The position numbers and the translations under genes were made by a program. The notes beneath the pieces were generated by a model, which did not search any database, was not told the origin of the DNA, and was given only the letters and a program-made list of their open reading frames with translations. From CAZELM01 sp964512995 (GTDB taxonomy: Bacteria > CSSED10-310), in the NCBI GenBank assembly GCA_964512995.1, contig CAZELM010000015.1:1-64000 (forward strand): a stretch of DNA of 64,000 nt. The letters run 5' to 3'. Positions within the stretch are counted from its first letter, which is position 1. Every line of letters starts with the position of its first letter. Shown in pieces: positions 26,490-35,661 of this stretch.

Positions 26490-28481
26490 TTATCTGACCC
26501 ATACATTTAATATGCTTCCAGTGGTATGCCCTGTTGGCACTTCTCCATCGGATTGTGCTCCTGCGATACCCATGAAATGCAGATTTGATCGGAATTCGGT
26601 CGACTTGAATGTAAAACACTGGGGTGCTGATCCTGGAACCGGATAGGGCACCGTGCTGTTCAGAATCAGGGTTCCATTATAGTTATGATCATAGAGCCAG
26701 ACGGAACTGGTGGGTGCGCCGTGACATGGACCACGATTGTCGAATAGATAACTGAATGAATGGTCGAATGTACCATCACTGTTGCAATCGTGTTGGATCT
26801 CATAGGAATAGGCACCGGAGTTAACAGGGGGCCGTTGAATAGCTCCAAAGTTTGTGAAGTCAAAATTGACCGCGATAAATTTTCCCGTTCCATTGCCATT
26901 GTTGAGAAATTTACTGTCTCCTGGGTTCTGGCATTTGATGAGAATCTCTCGCTTGTTTGAAAACATCAGATTAAAAGCTTCGGAACCGACATATCCATGT
27001 TGATTGCCATAGAGTTCATCAGTCCATAATCCGTCTTGATTAATGGGTGAACTGCCGGTAACGGTGTTTCCCCCATGATATTGAAGCACTTTCATCCAGC
27101 CACCCCCATCATAATCCATCAGACAATATACTTTGAAAGCAGAACCGCTGTACCCGACTGGCTTGATCCAGTATGCACCATCGCCCTGAGATTCACCCGC
27201 ATTCAAGATTTCCTCACACGATTGTGCCGGATTGAATGAAGAACCCAATGGTGCAGTATAGATAGGTGCCCATTGAGTGCCATTGCATACTTCAATCTGA
27301 TTGGCGTGCCATCGGATGGTGCCGGCTTTTTCTGCCGTACATGCTGAGGGATCGTCTGCAACCTGAATTCCTCCGGATACAGACAGTGTCGAGTGGGGTG
27401 CAGACGTTCCAATCCCGACATTACCGCTCGCTTTGAGCCACATTCCATCATTTTCTGAACCGATGCGAATGTCTTTCGATTCTGAAAGGGTTCGGTCATA
27501 TGCTTCAATGATACCGTTCCCATTGGCATAGCCCATCTCAAGTCCTGTCCCTGTGGTTGGGAGTATCCGATCGGAATCCAAGACACGAATCATGCCGTTA
27601 TTGACATCGAGTTTGGCTTCGGGTTCGGATGTTCCTAAACCAAGATAACCTGAACTCTCCGTATAGTAAGCATCAGCGCCGGATATGTTCCCATCGTCAT
27701 GATACAGAAGCTGATAATTGCTTCCTCCAAGAGGAAGAGTTGGTCCGGTTGGTCCCTGAATTCCCTGTAAGCCCTGTGGTCCTGTGGGTCCGATCGGTCC
27801 CTGAATTCCCTGTAAGCCCTGCGGTCCTGTGGGTCCGATCGGTCCCTGAATTCCCTGTAAGCCCTGTGGTCCTGTGGGTCCGATTGGTCCCTGAATTCCC
27901 TGTAAGCCTTGTGGTCCTGTGGGTCCGATTGGTCCCTGAATTCCCTGTAAGCCCTGTGGTCCTGTGGGTCCGGTTGGTCCCTGAATTCCCTGTAAGCCTT
28001 GTGGTCCTGTGGGTCCGATAAGTCCGGCTGGATCACCTAGCCATTGCCCGGATTCATTGATCACAGTGCCAAACTGGGATATTGAGATGCTTCTCGGATG
28101 AATGTTCGCATCATATACGTCGCCAGCATTGATTGCCTGACCACTACTGGTCATGATTTGTCTGGGAGATAAAGCTTCACCATTCACGATCACTTCGAGC
28201 CAGAACATTCCATCAAATTCAATATCAATAGGCGTGACTTCTCCTAACACAACATGGAAAATGCCTTGCTCTACAAGTATGTTTTCTTGGTTTTCAGACC
28301 ATACCGGCATCTCGGCCGTCTGGGAGTTAAAAATATTGAATGTAAAGTTGAGACTCCCGTTAATCGGATGATCGGCGGCATCATAAAGATGCCCCTGATA
28401 GTTTATTTTTGGGGTGATTTCAGCAAATGCTGAAGTGCTCATGAAAACTACTAACATAACAAAATTTGAAAGTTGTTTCAT
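26490..28481 (-). CDS. Secreted collagen-like protein with a fibrinogen-related C-terminal domain
   Basis: 663 residues. A signal peptide (about 1-20, ending in AFA) is followed by a domain of about 130 residues starting ITPKINYQGHLYDAADHP, common in surface or spike-like bacterial proteins. Next come Gly-x-y triplets (about 150-245) built on a 15-residue unit GPIGPTGPQGLQGIQ. A linker region (about 260-420) follows. The last part starts SCEEILNAGESQGDGAYWI, with VYCLMDYDGGGWMKV, which is the hallmark of a fibrinogen-related (FReD) domain. Likely an extracellular trimeric adhesin. A strong ribosome binding site (AAGGAGG) precedes the ATG. Confidence 0.85.
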   Translation of the reverse strand: MKQLSNFVMLVVFMSTSAFAEITPKINYQGHLYDAADHPINGSLNFTFNIFNSQTAEMPVWSENQENILVEQGIFHVVLGEVTPIDIEFDGMFWLEVIVNGEALSPRQIMTSSGQAINAGDVYDANIHPRSISISQFGTVINESGQWLGDPAGLIGPTGPQGLQGIQGPTGPTGPQGLQGIQGPIGPTGPQGLQGIQGPIGPTGPQGLQGIQGPIGPTGPQGLQGIQGPIGPTGPQGLQGIQGPTGPTLPLGGSNYQLLYHDDGNISGADAYYTESSGYLGLGTSEPEAKLDVNNGMIRVLDSDRILPTTGTGLEMGYANGNGIIEAYDRTLSESKDIRIGSENDGMWLKASGNVGIGTSAPHSTLSVSGGIQVADDPSACTAEKAGTIRWHANQIEVCNGTQWAPIYTAPLGSSFNPAQSCEEILNAGESQGDGAYWIKPVGYSGSAFKVYCLMDYDGGGWMKVLQYHGGNTVTGSSPINQDGLWTDELYGNQHGYVGSEAFNLMFSNKREILIKCQNPGDSKFLNNGNGTGKFIAVNFDFTNFGAIQRPPVNSGAYSYEIQHDCNSDGTFDHSFSYLFDNRGPCHGAPTSSVWLYDHNYNGTLILNSTVPYPVPGSAPQCFTFKSTEFRSNLHFMGIAGAQSDGEVPTGHTTGSILNVWVR
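27751..28020 (-). repeat. Six tandem 45-bp units coding collagen triplets
   Basis: Six copies start at 27751, 27796, 27841, 27886, 27931 and 27976, each 45 bp and nearly identical at the DNA level. Each encodes five Gly-x-y triplets. Near-identity of units suggests recent expansion and likely length variation between strains. A diverged partial unit borders each side. Confidence 0.95.
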
Positions 28482-28527
28482 TTATAATCCTCCTTATTAT
28501 CCTCTCTTGTTTCCATCCATGATTCTG

Positions 28528-28557
28528 ATAATATCGAACACGATGAAGATGCGTCAA
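28528..28557 (-). promoter_or_regulatory. Likely sigma-70 promoter of the collagen-like gene
   Basis: On the minus strand TTGACG (28557-28552), an 18-base spacer, and TATTAT (28533-28528), about 47 bases upstream of the ATG at 28481. Confidence 0.5.
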
Positions 28558-28587
28558 TGGATTCGATTAATATTGACTTGATGAAAA

Positions 28588-29505
28588 ATGCCGGCTCATT
28601 CTCCCAATAACCGTAAACAAAATCGTTATTTAAAACAATGGTATATAACTGTGTCAGAGAAGGATCATGGTCTTCCGTTGCATCTGGTAATTCCGAAGCA
28701 TATTCCAAGTATTAGCCGTGATATGGTAGCGAGATATTTTTCACAGGGCTCCGTTTATCTTGATCAGCACCGTATTTTCGATTCATCACGAATGGTAAAA
28801 ACCGGAGAAACCATTCGGATTCCTAAAACACCCAATCAAGTTCGATGCACTTTTTCTGTTTCGAGTATCGATGTGTTATATGAAGATCCGTTTATCATCG
28901 TAGTTAACAAACCGTCTGGAATGGCGTCAGATGACACCCTGGCTGGCCGAGTAAATACGCTTCCATACATTCTCTCTCAACGTTATGACAGAAACCAGTA
29001 TTTACAGACAGTGCATCGTCTGGACATGGGGACATCTGGAATAATGATTCTCAGTAAAAAACCAGCGACTACCAGGCGATTGAACGAACAATTCCGGGAG
29101 CATTCTGTTCAGAAAACATATCTGGCGATTGTTCATGGGCTGCTGAAAAACAAGGATGGACGAATAGAGAGTCATCTGTGTCGTGATCCGAGGGATCCGC
29201 GCAAATTCAAATCCAGTCAGAAGGATGGGAAGAAGAGCATCACTATTTTTCGCGTTCGGGAATCACACGAAGACTATTCACTTGTAGAAGTTCAGTTGAT
29301 CACGGGTCGTACGCATCAAATACGGGTTCATTTTGCGGAACAGGGGAATCCCATTCTGGGAGATGGTTTGTATGGTCCCCCGGGAATTGCTGCTCGGTTG
29401 ATGCTTCACGCATTTTCTATTTCCTTTGTTCATCCGAACTCGAAAAAGATCATGCAGCTAGTTGCACCAGAACCTGAGGAGTTTAGAAGATTTTTTCGGG
29501 AATGA
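28588..29505 (+). CDS. RluA family rRNA/tRNA pseudouridine synthase
   Basis: 305 residues. The N-terminal S4-like RNA-binding region (about 35-85, SRDMVARYFSQGSVYLD) precedes the catalytic domain. That domain contains HRLDMGTSG with the catalytic Asp (about 147-155) and the LITGRTHQIRVH motif (about 230-243). It converts uridine to pseudouridine in structured RNA; which site cannot be deduced (RluC/RluD type). No clear ribosome binding site is seen before the ATG at 28588, so the start is uncertain. The 3' end overlaps the convergent lipid kinase gene by 23 bp. Confidence 0.9.
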   Translation: MPAHSPNNRKQNRYLKQWYITVSEKDHGLPLHLVIPKHIPSISRDMVARYFSQGSVYLDQHRIFDSSRMVKTGETIRIPKTPNQVRCTFSVSSIDVLYEDPFIIVVNKPSGMASDDTLAGRVNTLPYILSQRYDRNQYLQTVHRLDMGTSGIMILSKKPATTRRLNEQFREHSVQKTYLAIVHGLLKNKDGRIESHLCRDPRDPRKFKSSQKDGKKSITIFRVRESHEDYSLVEVQLITGRTHQIRVHFAEQGNPILGDGLYGPPGIAARLMLHAFSISFVHPNSKKIMQLVAPEPEEFRRFFRE

Positions 29506-30421
29506 TGACCTGTAGCGCATTTGGCACGATCTCAATGGTAATGGGCGATTGACCTGCTGATTCTCCATCCAGTTCTAATCCAATGGGTGGATCAGAATCG
29601 AGGCTCATACGCATACCGGTCGCTCGATGCACTTTGGGATGCGTAATAAAACTGCCATCAAACAATCCTTTGATATTCCGTAATACGTCGAGTTTGCTCA
29701 TATCCTGAATAATCGTGAAATCCAGAACACCATCATTGGGAATCGCTTTGGGCGCTGGCATCATTCCACCTCCACTGAACCGGCCGATTGCGGCATTCAT
29801 GCTGAATAACCTCAAATGGTGTGGATTATCGTCGATTTTCAGGTCAGCATTCGAGCTATGATATTGGAAAAGAGATGCCAGGAGACTGGTTATGTATGAA
29901 AAGGAACTGCTTCTCCCCTGCTGTTTGGCCATGTTCGCTTTCTGGGCGACATAAGCATCGAAGCCCATTCCAGCCATGTTGATGAAATATCGAGATTGCT
30001 TGCTGCTGTTATGCTGATAATGAGCGAGCCCGACATCGTGACGCATCGTCATTTCATTTTTTATCAAGGAGATAACTGCATCTGGGTTGAGTGGAATCGA
30101 CAGAGAACGGCACCAGTCATTTCCCGTTCCAATTGGAAACTGCGTAAGTATTATTTCATGACTAGGAACTTCTCTTTGTTTCAGCAATCCATTGACTATC
30201 TCATTGATAGTCCCATCTCCACCGACTCCAATAAATTTTCTATATCCTTTTTGCACTGCGCTCGCTGCAAGATCAGTCGCATGATTGGGACAATTTGTGT
30301 TAGCGGTGATTATTCCGATATTTTCATTGATCATGCGGTCGCATACACCATTCCAGATCTTCACTGATTTTCCTGAAGACGCACGTGGATTCACAATGGC
30401 AAACCAGGGAGTTGTGTTCAT
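29483..30421 (-). CDS. Diacylglycerol kinase family lipid kinase (YegS/DgkB-like)
   Basis: 312 residues. The DAGK catalytic signature GVGGDGTINEIVNGL (about 66-80) is present, with an N-terminal FAIVNPRASSGKS phosphate-binding segment and PIGTGNDWCRSL (about 100-111). The C-terminal beta-rich domain ends with LDGES and a hydrophobic strand. It probably phosphorylates diacylglycerol or a related lipid at the membrane, recycling diacylglycerol released by lipid turnover. It converges on the RluA-type gene. Confidence 0.9.
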   Translation of the reverse strand: MNTTPWFAIVNPRASSGKSVKIWNGVCDRMINENIGIITANTNCPNHATDLAASAVQKGYRKFIGVGGDGTINEIVNGLLKQREVPSHEIILTQFPIGTGNDWCRSLSIPLNPDAVISLIKNEMTMRHDVGLAHYQHNSSKQSRYFINMAGMGFDAYVAQKANMAKQQGRSSSFSYITSLLASLFQYHSSNADLKIDDNPHHLRLFSMNAAIGRFSGGGMMPAPKAIPNDGVLDFTIIQDMSKLDVLRNIKGLFDGSFITHPKVHRATGMRMSLDSDPPIGLELDGESAGQSPITIEIVPNALQVIIPEKIF

Positions 30422-30699
30422 CTGTTATCTACCGCTTTCATGGATTGGATATCAACTCATAAAACGTTTATTGTTTTCAATTCCAACAGGATAATATCAC
30501 ACGCAGTATGGATTGTCTTCAGAGATGTGGGTTTTTATGCGTTTTCTGGTCAGAGTCACTGGTTTCGTTTTAGAAGAAGAATCCTTGCAGCAGTGATTCT
30601 TCCGTCTTATACTCCGAGCGGGATATGTTATGGGAGAATTGAGGAATCGATCTATATGAATAACTCGTCTTGAATTGAGTAAACTAGAAAGGTGGTTTC

Positions 30700-32277
30700 A
30701 TGGATAAGATCGGGATTGGTTTGATAGGGATTGGTGCATGGGGACAGAATCTTCTGAGAAATTTTTATCAATTGGGAGTATTACGGGCAGCATGTGATAT
30801 TCATGGTGATGTTGAGAAAAAAGTAGCGGATTTGACGCCTGATGTCCCATTTTATACAGATCCTGATAAGATCCTCTGTGATCCGGGCATTGGTGCTATT
30901 GTCATCGCCACACCAGCCGTAGATCATGCTCGAATGGCAGAACAAGCCATATTGGCGGGTAAAGATGTGTTTGTCGAAAAACCATTGGCCATTAATATTG
31001 CAGATGGAATAAAATTGGTGGAATTGGCTGAACGTTGCGGAAAAATACTGATGGTCGGACATGTACTGAATTATCATCCTGTTTTTGTAAAACTAAAAGA
31101 GGTCGTGGATTCCGGAGAGCTCGGAAAGATCCGGTATATCTATTCAAATCGGTTGAATATTGGAAAAATCAGAACAGAAGAAAATATTCTGTGGAGTTTT
31201 GCTCCGCATGATGTCTCCATTCTCTTGTCCCTACTTCGAGAAATGCCGTCTCAACTATCCTGTCAGGGTGGATGTTATGTAAATGAGTCGATTTTTGATG
31301 TGACTATGACACAAATGGTATTTCCAAGCGGTGTGAGAGGGCACATTTATGTCAGTTGGCTTCATCCCTTCAAGGAGCAGCGACTGGTCATCGTAGGTTC
31401 TGAGAAGATGGCGGTTATGGATGACACAAGCGCGGATAAATTAAAACTCTACCCCCATTCCGTGAAATGGAAGGATCGTACACCTACCGCTATCAAAGCT
31501 GAAGCCGAAATCATCGATACCGACAACATAGAACCATTAACTTCCGAATGCACTCATTTTCTGGAGTGTATATCATCACGTAAAGCGCCACGAACCGATG
31601 GCCGGGAAGGATTACGGGTTCTAACTGTTCTGGATGCATGCCAGAAATCCTTAAATCAAAATGGGATCCCTGTAATGTTAGGTAATATTGATTTTTTGAA
31701 TAAACCATATTTTAAACACGAATCTGCGTATGTCGATGATCCTGTGGATATTGGCGTGAATACGAAGATCTGGCATTTCTCCCATGTATTGAAAGGCGCA
31801 CGCATTGGGACCAATTGTATACTTGGACAGAATGTGAATATTGGCAGCAAAGCCATAATCGGCAACAATGTGAAAATTCAAAATAATGTCTCTGTTTATG
31901 ATGAAGTCATACTGGAGGATTATGTCTTTTGCGGTCCTTCCATGGTTTTCACCAATGTGATTAATCCCCGCTCTGAAATCAATCGAAAGGATGAGTATAA
32001 AAGAACACTTGTGAAAAAGGGTGCCACCCTGGGTGCGAATTGTACGATTGTATGTGGAAACACCATCGGTGAGTATTCATTGATTGGAGCAGGTTCAGTG
32101 GTAACTCATGATGTTCCTCCTTACGCGATTATGGCTGGTGTACCTGCGATCCATATCGGCTGGATCTGTCGATGTGGTATCCGGCTTCAATTCGATGGCG
32201 AATGGGCTGAATGCACGACATGCAAACAGAAATACCATAAGATCGGGAAAAAACGTATTGAAGCAGTGGTGTCTTGA
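30700..32277 (+). CDS. Fused Gfo/Idh/MocA sugar dehydrogenase and hexapeptide acyltransferase
   Basis: 525 residues, two enzymes in one chain. Residues 1 to about 335 are an NAD-dependent oxidoreductase (GLIGIGAWGQNLL, then VEKPLAINIADG, about 87-98). Residues about 345-490 are a left-handed beta-helix transferase (GQNVNIGSKAIIGNNVKI). A short C-terminal tail has CRCG...CTTC, possibly a zinc ribbon (about 487-510). The two activities match WbpB/WlbA and WbpD/WlbB, which oxidise C3 and N-acetylate a 3-amino sugar in nucleotide-linked 2,3-diacetamido uronic acid synthesis. The matching aminotransferase is not in the window. AAAGGTGG precedes the ATG. Confidence 0.88.
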   Translation: MDKIGIGLIGIGAWGQNLLRNFYQLGVLRAACDIHGDVEKKVADLTPDVPFYTDPDKILCDPGIGAIVIATPAVDHARMAEQAILAGKDVFVEKPLAINIADGIKLVELAERCGKILMVGHVLNYHPVFVKLKEVVDSGELGKIRYIYSNRLNIGKIRTEENILWSFAPHDVSILLSLLREMPSQLSCQGGCYVNESIFDVTMTQMVFPSGVRGHIYVSWLHPFKEQRLVIVGSEKMAVMDDTSADKLKLYPHSVKWKDRTPTAIKAEAEIIDTDNIEPLTSECTHFLECISSRKAPRTDGREGLRVLTVLDACQKSLNQNGIPVMLGNIDFLNKPYFKHESAYVDDPVDIGVNTKIWHFSHVLKGARIGTNCILGQNVNIGSKAIIGNNVKIQNNVSVYDEVILEDYVFCGPSMVFTNVINPRSEINRKDEYKRTLVKKGATLGANCTIVCGNTIGEYSLIGAGSVVTHDVPPYAIMAGVPAIHIGWICRCGIRLQFDGEWAECTTCKQKYHKIGKKRIEAVVS

Positions 32278-32280
32278 GCG

Positions 32281-33693
32281 ATGTCGCACTCATCATTAGA
32301 TTACATTGAAAAAAGCCGTCGAGTTCACACGACCTATTTCTCTGAGTTAGAACGGCTGTATCGATTTGCTATCCCGGAAGGAATGCGAGTGCTGGAATTG
32401 GGCTGTCATACGGGCCGATTACTCGTTGCGGTCAATCCAGCATTTGGGATGGGGGTGGATAGTGACATTCATGCAATAGAGACTGCTCGGGAGATTTTTT
32501 CTGATCGAGAAAATGTCAAATTTGTCATTGGTGATTGTGAAGAAATGGATTGGAGTGAATATCAACCATTTGACTATATCATTCTTTCAGATCTGACACC
32601 GCTTTTGAATGACATTGAGACTACTTTCCGTCACTTGCACGCTGTCTGTATTCCATCGACTCGGATTATTCTCAACTTCCAAAATAACCTCTGGAATCCT
32701 GCCCTGCGCCTGGCCAGCCTGTTCGGTTTGCGAAAACGGTATGCAAAAATGAACTGGCTTTCCATGCAGGATATCCAGAACTTGTTGTATCTCTCTGGAT
32801 TTCAAATCATTACAAAAGGTACCCGGGTTCTAGCTCCCTTTCAATTCCCATTGTTGACTTCTTTTCTGAATCGGTTTTTGTCAAAAGTACCAATCATTGA
32901 ACAATTGTCCCTGACATGTTTTATTATTGCCCGACCAGAGCCTGTGTCGGGTGTTCGGAATAGTGAAGATTATTCCGTCTCCATTATGGTCCCAACACGC
33001 AATGAAAAAGGCAATATCGCTGGTATTTTCGATCGGACTCCCAAGATGGGAAGATGGACTGAACTGGTGTTTGTCGATGGTCATTCAGAGGACGGAACAA
33101 TCGAAGCGATCGAGGAGGGGATTGCCAATCACGGGCATGAGTGGCATCGGACCATCCTTATACACCAGACTGGCAAGGGAAAGGGACAAGCGGTTCGTCA
33201 AGGATTTGAAGCCTGTAATGGTGATATCCTGATGATTCTGGATTCGGATCTGACGATGCCACCCGAAGATTTACCGAAGTATTACGAGGCCATCAAACTG
33301 AATCGAGCAGAATTCATTAATGGAAGCAGACTCGTTTACCCGATGGATAAACGTGCCATGCGATTTTTAAATATGATTGCCAATAAATTATTCGCCATCA
33401 TGTTTACATGGCTGCTTGGTCAGCCTGTCAAGGATACGTTGTGTGGCACAAAAGTTCTCTGGAGAGCGGATTATCTGAAAATCGCTCACAATCGATCATA
33501 TTTCGGTGATTTTGATCCATTCGGTGATTTTGATTTATTGTTTGGAGCGTCACGGCTGAATTTGAAGATCGTTGACCTGCCGATTCGCTATCGGGAAAGA
33601 GTCTATGGAGATATTAAGATCAGTCGTTGGAAGCATGGCTGGCTGCTGTTGAGAATGTGTTTAATCGCCTTTAAAAAATTGAAATTGAGTTAA
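32281..33693 (+). CDS. Fused SAM methyltransferase and family 2 glycosyltransferase
   Basis: 470 residues. Residues 1 to about 215 are a class I methyltransferase (VLELGCHTGRLL, about 36-47; GDCEEMDW). Residues about 230-470 are a GT-A family 2 glycosyltransferase (VSIMVPTRNEKGNI, then VDGHSEDGT and LDSDLTMPPEDL for nucleotide-sugar and metal binding). It has no clear membrane helices, so it works in the cytoplasm, perhaps on a lipid-linked sugar. It starts three bases after the fusion dehydrogenase gene, so both are one operon. A similar methyltransferase and a GT2 occur as separate genes at 51485-52974. Confidence 0.87.
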   Translation: MSHSSLDYIEKSRRVHTTYFSELERLYRFAIPEGMRVLELGCHTGRLLVAVNPAFGMGVDSDIHAIETAREIFSDRENVKFVIGDCEEMDWSEYQPFDYIILSDLTPLLNDIETTFRHLHAVCIPSTRIILNFQNNLWNPALRLASLFGLRKRYAKMNWLSMQDIQNLLYLSGFQIITKGTRVLAPFQFPLLTSFLNRFLSKVPIIEQLSLTCFIIARPEPVSGVRNSEDYSVSIMVPTRNEKGNIAGIFDRTPKMGRWTELVFVDGHSEDGTIEAIEEGIANHGHEWHRTILIHQTGKGKGQAVRQGFEACNGDILMILDSDLTMPPEDLPKYYEAIKLNRAEFINGSRLVYPMDKRAMRFLNMIANKLFAIMFTWLLGQPVKDTLCGTKVLWRADYLKIAHNRSYFGDFDPFGDFDLLFGASRLNLKIVDLPIRYRERVYGDIKISRWKHGWLLLRMCLIAFKKLKLS

Positions 33694-33749
33694 CAAAATC
33701 TGTAATGGATTTTTAGTTGGAGATCCAGTTTGTACATTTCTCAGAATGA

Positions 33750-34718
33750 CTATGTGAGTGTATCGTCGATTTCTTCTTTCTGATAGATGATGCATCGATT
33801 ACGTCCGTTCCTTTTAGCTTGGTACAATGCATTATCTGCTGCGAGATAGACGAGTTGTGGTGTGAAGTCAGAAATCGGATCGGCGGAAGAAATTCCGATC
33901 GAAATTGTGATTCCCAGTTGAGGATCTACTCCTTCAAACGAAAGCCCCATCACATTTTTTCGAAGTCGTTCCGCGAGTAAAAATCCCCCTCCGATGTTTT
34001 GTTCAGGTACGAATATCGCAAATTCTTCGCCGCCAACCCGAGCGATGATATCATTGCTTCTGATTTGGCCGGACAGTCGTTGAGCCAAGGTTTTTAAGAC
34101 GATATCCCCTGTTGGATGACCATATGTGTCATTGATTTTTTTAAAATGATCTACATCAAGCATGAGAATACAGTATGGTTGATTGACGGTGACCGCTTTT
34201 TCATGTTCATGGGTCATGATCTGTTCGAACGCCCGTCGGTTGAAAACGGAAGTCAGTGGATCTTTGGAAATAAGTCGAAGTGGATACATGGGAGTATGAA
34301 TCTTGGAATTGCTTTCAAGCCGGAACAGGAGGATCGTTTCATCTCCAATGGCGATCGTCTCCCCCAGCTTGACCCAACCTCTTTTTACGGACCGACCATT
34401 GACCAATGTCCCATTGGTGCTATTCAGATCTTCGATATCGAGAACAAGATCACCATCCCGGTTTTCAACCCTATGAATAATGAAATGTCTGCGAGAGATT
34501 TGATTATCATTGAGCGAGAAATCTGTTTCAGGATCTCGTCCGATAACTTTTGAACTACGTCCAATCATCAAAATTCGACCGATATCCAGCAGATTTCCGG
34601 ATATCACGACAAGCACGGGTTGCTTGTGGTCTTCGAAGGAATCATAATTTATTATTTGAGTTACTTTATTGTCATTCATTTCCTGTTTTACATTAAATAA
34701 AGATTTCAAGAAAGTCAA
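33750..34718 (-). CDS. FHA-domain diguanylate cyclase
   Basis: 322 residues. An FHA phosphothreonine-binding domain (about 45-135; VIGRDPETDFSLND, ISRRHF, NSTNGTLVNG) is followed by a GGDEF domain (about 150-318; DPLTSVFNRRAFEQ). The active-site signature is GGEEF, an active variant, and the RxxD inhibitory site lies five residues before it (RSND-IIARV-GGEEF). It should make cyclic di-GMP with product inhibition, gated by binding a phosphoprotein. It is the last gene of an exopolysaccharide operon, ten bases after the epimerase gene. The Ser/Thr kinase at 24245 could provide the phosphothreonine signal (inference). Confidence 0.92.
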   Translation of the reverse strand: MTFLKSLFNVKQEMNDNKVTQIINYDSFEDHKQPVLVVISGNLLDIGRILMIGRSSKVIGRDPETDFSLNDNQISRRHFIIHRVENRDGDLVLDIEDLNSTNGTLVNGRSVKRGWVKLGETIAIGDETILLFRLESNSKIHTPMYPLRLISKDPLTSVFNRRAFEQIMTHEHEKAVTVNQPYCILMLDVDHFKKINDTYGHPTGDIVLKTLAQRLSGQIRSNDIIARVGGEEFAIFVPEQNIGGGFLLAERLRKNVMGLSFEGVDPQLGITISIGISSADPISDFTPQLVYLAADNALYQAKRNGRNRCIIYQKEEIDDTLT

Positions 34719-34728
34719 ACATCAGATT

Positions 34729-35652
34729 TTAAACGACCTGTGATCGATAAAAGTTGGTCGACCGCTCAATCCCGTCGGCAAAAGACACTTTCGGAGTCCA
34801 GTGGAGTAATGTTGTTGCAAGATCGGCATTTAGTGCAATTCGAGCGACTTCTCCTGGTCGTACCGCTTCAAAATGGGGTGTAAATTGTGTGTTGAGCGCT
34901 TTTTGGACTTGAGTGAATACCTCAAGATCACTGATTTCTATACCCCACCCGAGATTCATAACTGTGTGATTCCCTGCGTTCAATGAGAGTACATTCGCTT
35001 CCACAACATCTGAAACAAATAAGTAATCCCGTGTTTTTGTGCCATCTCCAAAAATAATCGGTGTTCGACCGGTCAGGAGAGCAATACTGAAGATAGCAAC
35101 TACTCCAGCTTCTCCATGTGGATCCTGACGAGGACCATAGACATTGGGATATCGAAAAATGGTATATTCGATCCCATGTAATTGATGCCATATTCTTAAG
35201 TAATGTTCTGTAATTAACTTGTTAGCGCCGTATGGAGATAAGGGAAGTGGATAGAGCTGTTCATCTGCTGGTATTTTCTCCGGATCCCCATAAATGGCTC
35301 CACCTGTACTCGCAAAAATAATTTTGTTTACGCCATATTTTTGAGCCATTGTAAGGATATTCAAGGTTCCCAAAATATTCGTCTGAGCATCAAAAATGGG
35401 CTCTTTTACGGAACGTCTCAGATCGATATGTGCCGCATGATGATTGATGATTTCAGGAGAAAATTCTTTAAAAATGCGCTCAATTTCCGGTGATTGAATT
35501 TGAAGATGATAGAATGTGGATTTTGGGTTGATATTTTTTTGTTTTCCCGAAGACAGATCATCCAATATTGCAACTTCATGACCTTCAAGTATATACCGGT
35601 CTGCGATGTGCGATCCGATAAATCCTGCTCCACCTGTAACTAATATTCTCAT
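34729..35652 (-). CDS. NAD-dependent nucleotide-sugar epimerase (GalE-like)
   Basis: 307 residues, an extended SDR enzyme. NAD-binding TGGAGFIGSH (6-15), the active-site STGGAIYG (about 113-120) and SPYGANK with the Y-x3-K pair (about 138-144) are present. It is most like UDP-glucose/GlcNAc 4-epimerases of polysaccharide clusters; the exact nucleotide sugar cannot be read. It is nine bases after the priming transferase gene and ten before the diguanylate cyclase gene. Confidence 0.88.
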   Translation of the reverse strand: MRILVTGGAGFIGSHIADRYILEGHEVAILDDLSSGKQKNINPKSTFYHLQIQSPEIERIFKEFSPEIINHHAAHIDLRRSVKEPIFDAQTNILGTLNILTMAQKYGVNKIIFASTGGAIYGDPEKIPADEQLYPLPLSPYGANKLITEHYLRIWHQLHGIEYTIFRYPNVYGPRQDPHGEAGVVAIFSIALLTGRTPIIFGDGTKTRDYLFVSDVVEANVLSLNAGNHTVMNLGWGIEISDLEVFTQVQKALNTQFTPHFEAVRPGEVARIALNADLATTLLHWTPKVSFADGIERSTNFYRSQVV

Positions 35653-35661
35653 ATTTTTTCC

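Noticed and set aside
27751..28020. Regular 45-bp repeats that could suggest a CRISPR array
   Set aside because: Units are contiguous with no spacers and stay in frame as collagen triplets inside a long gene.
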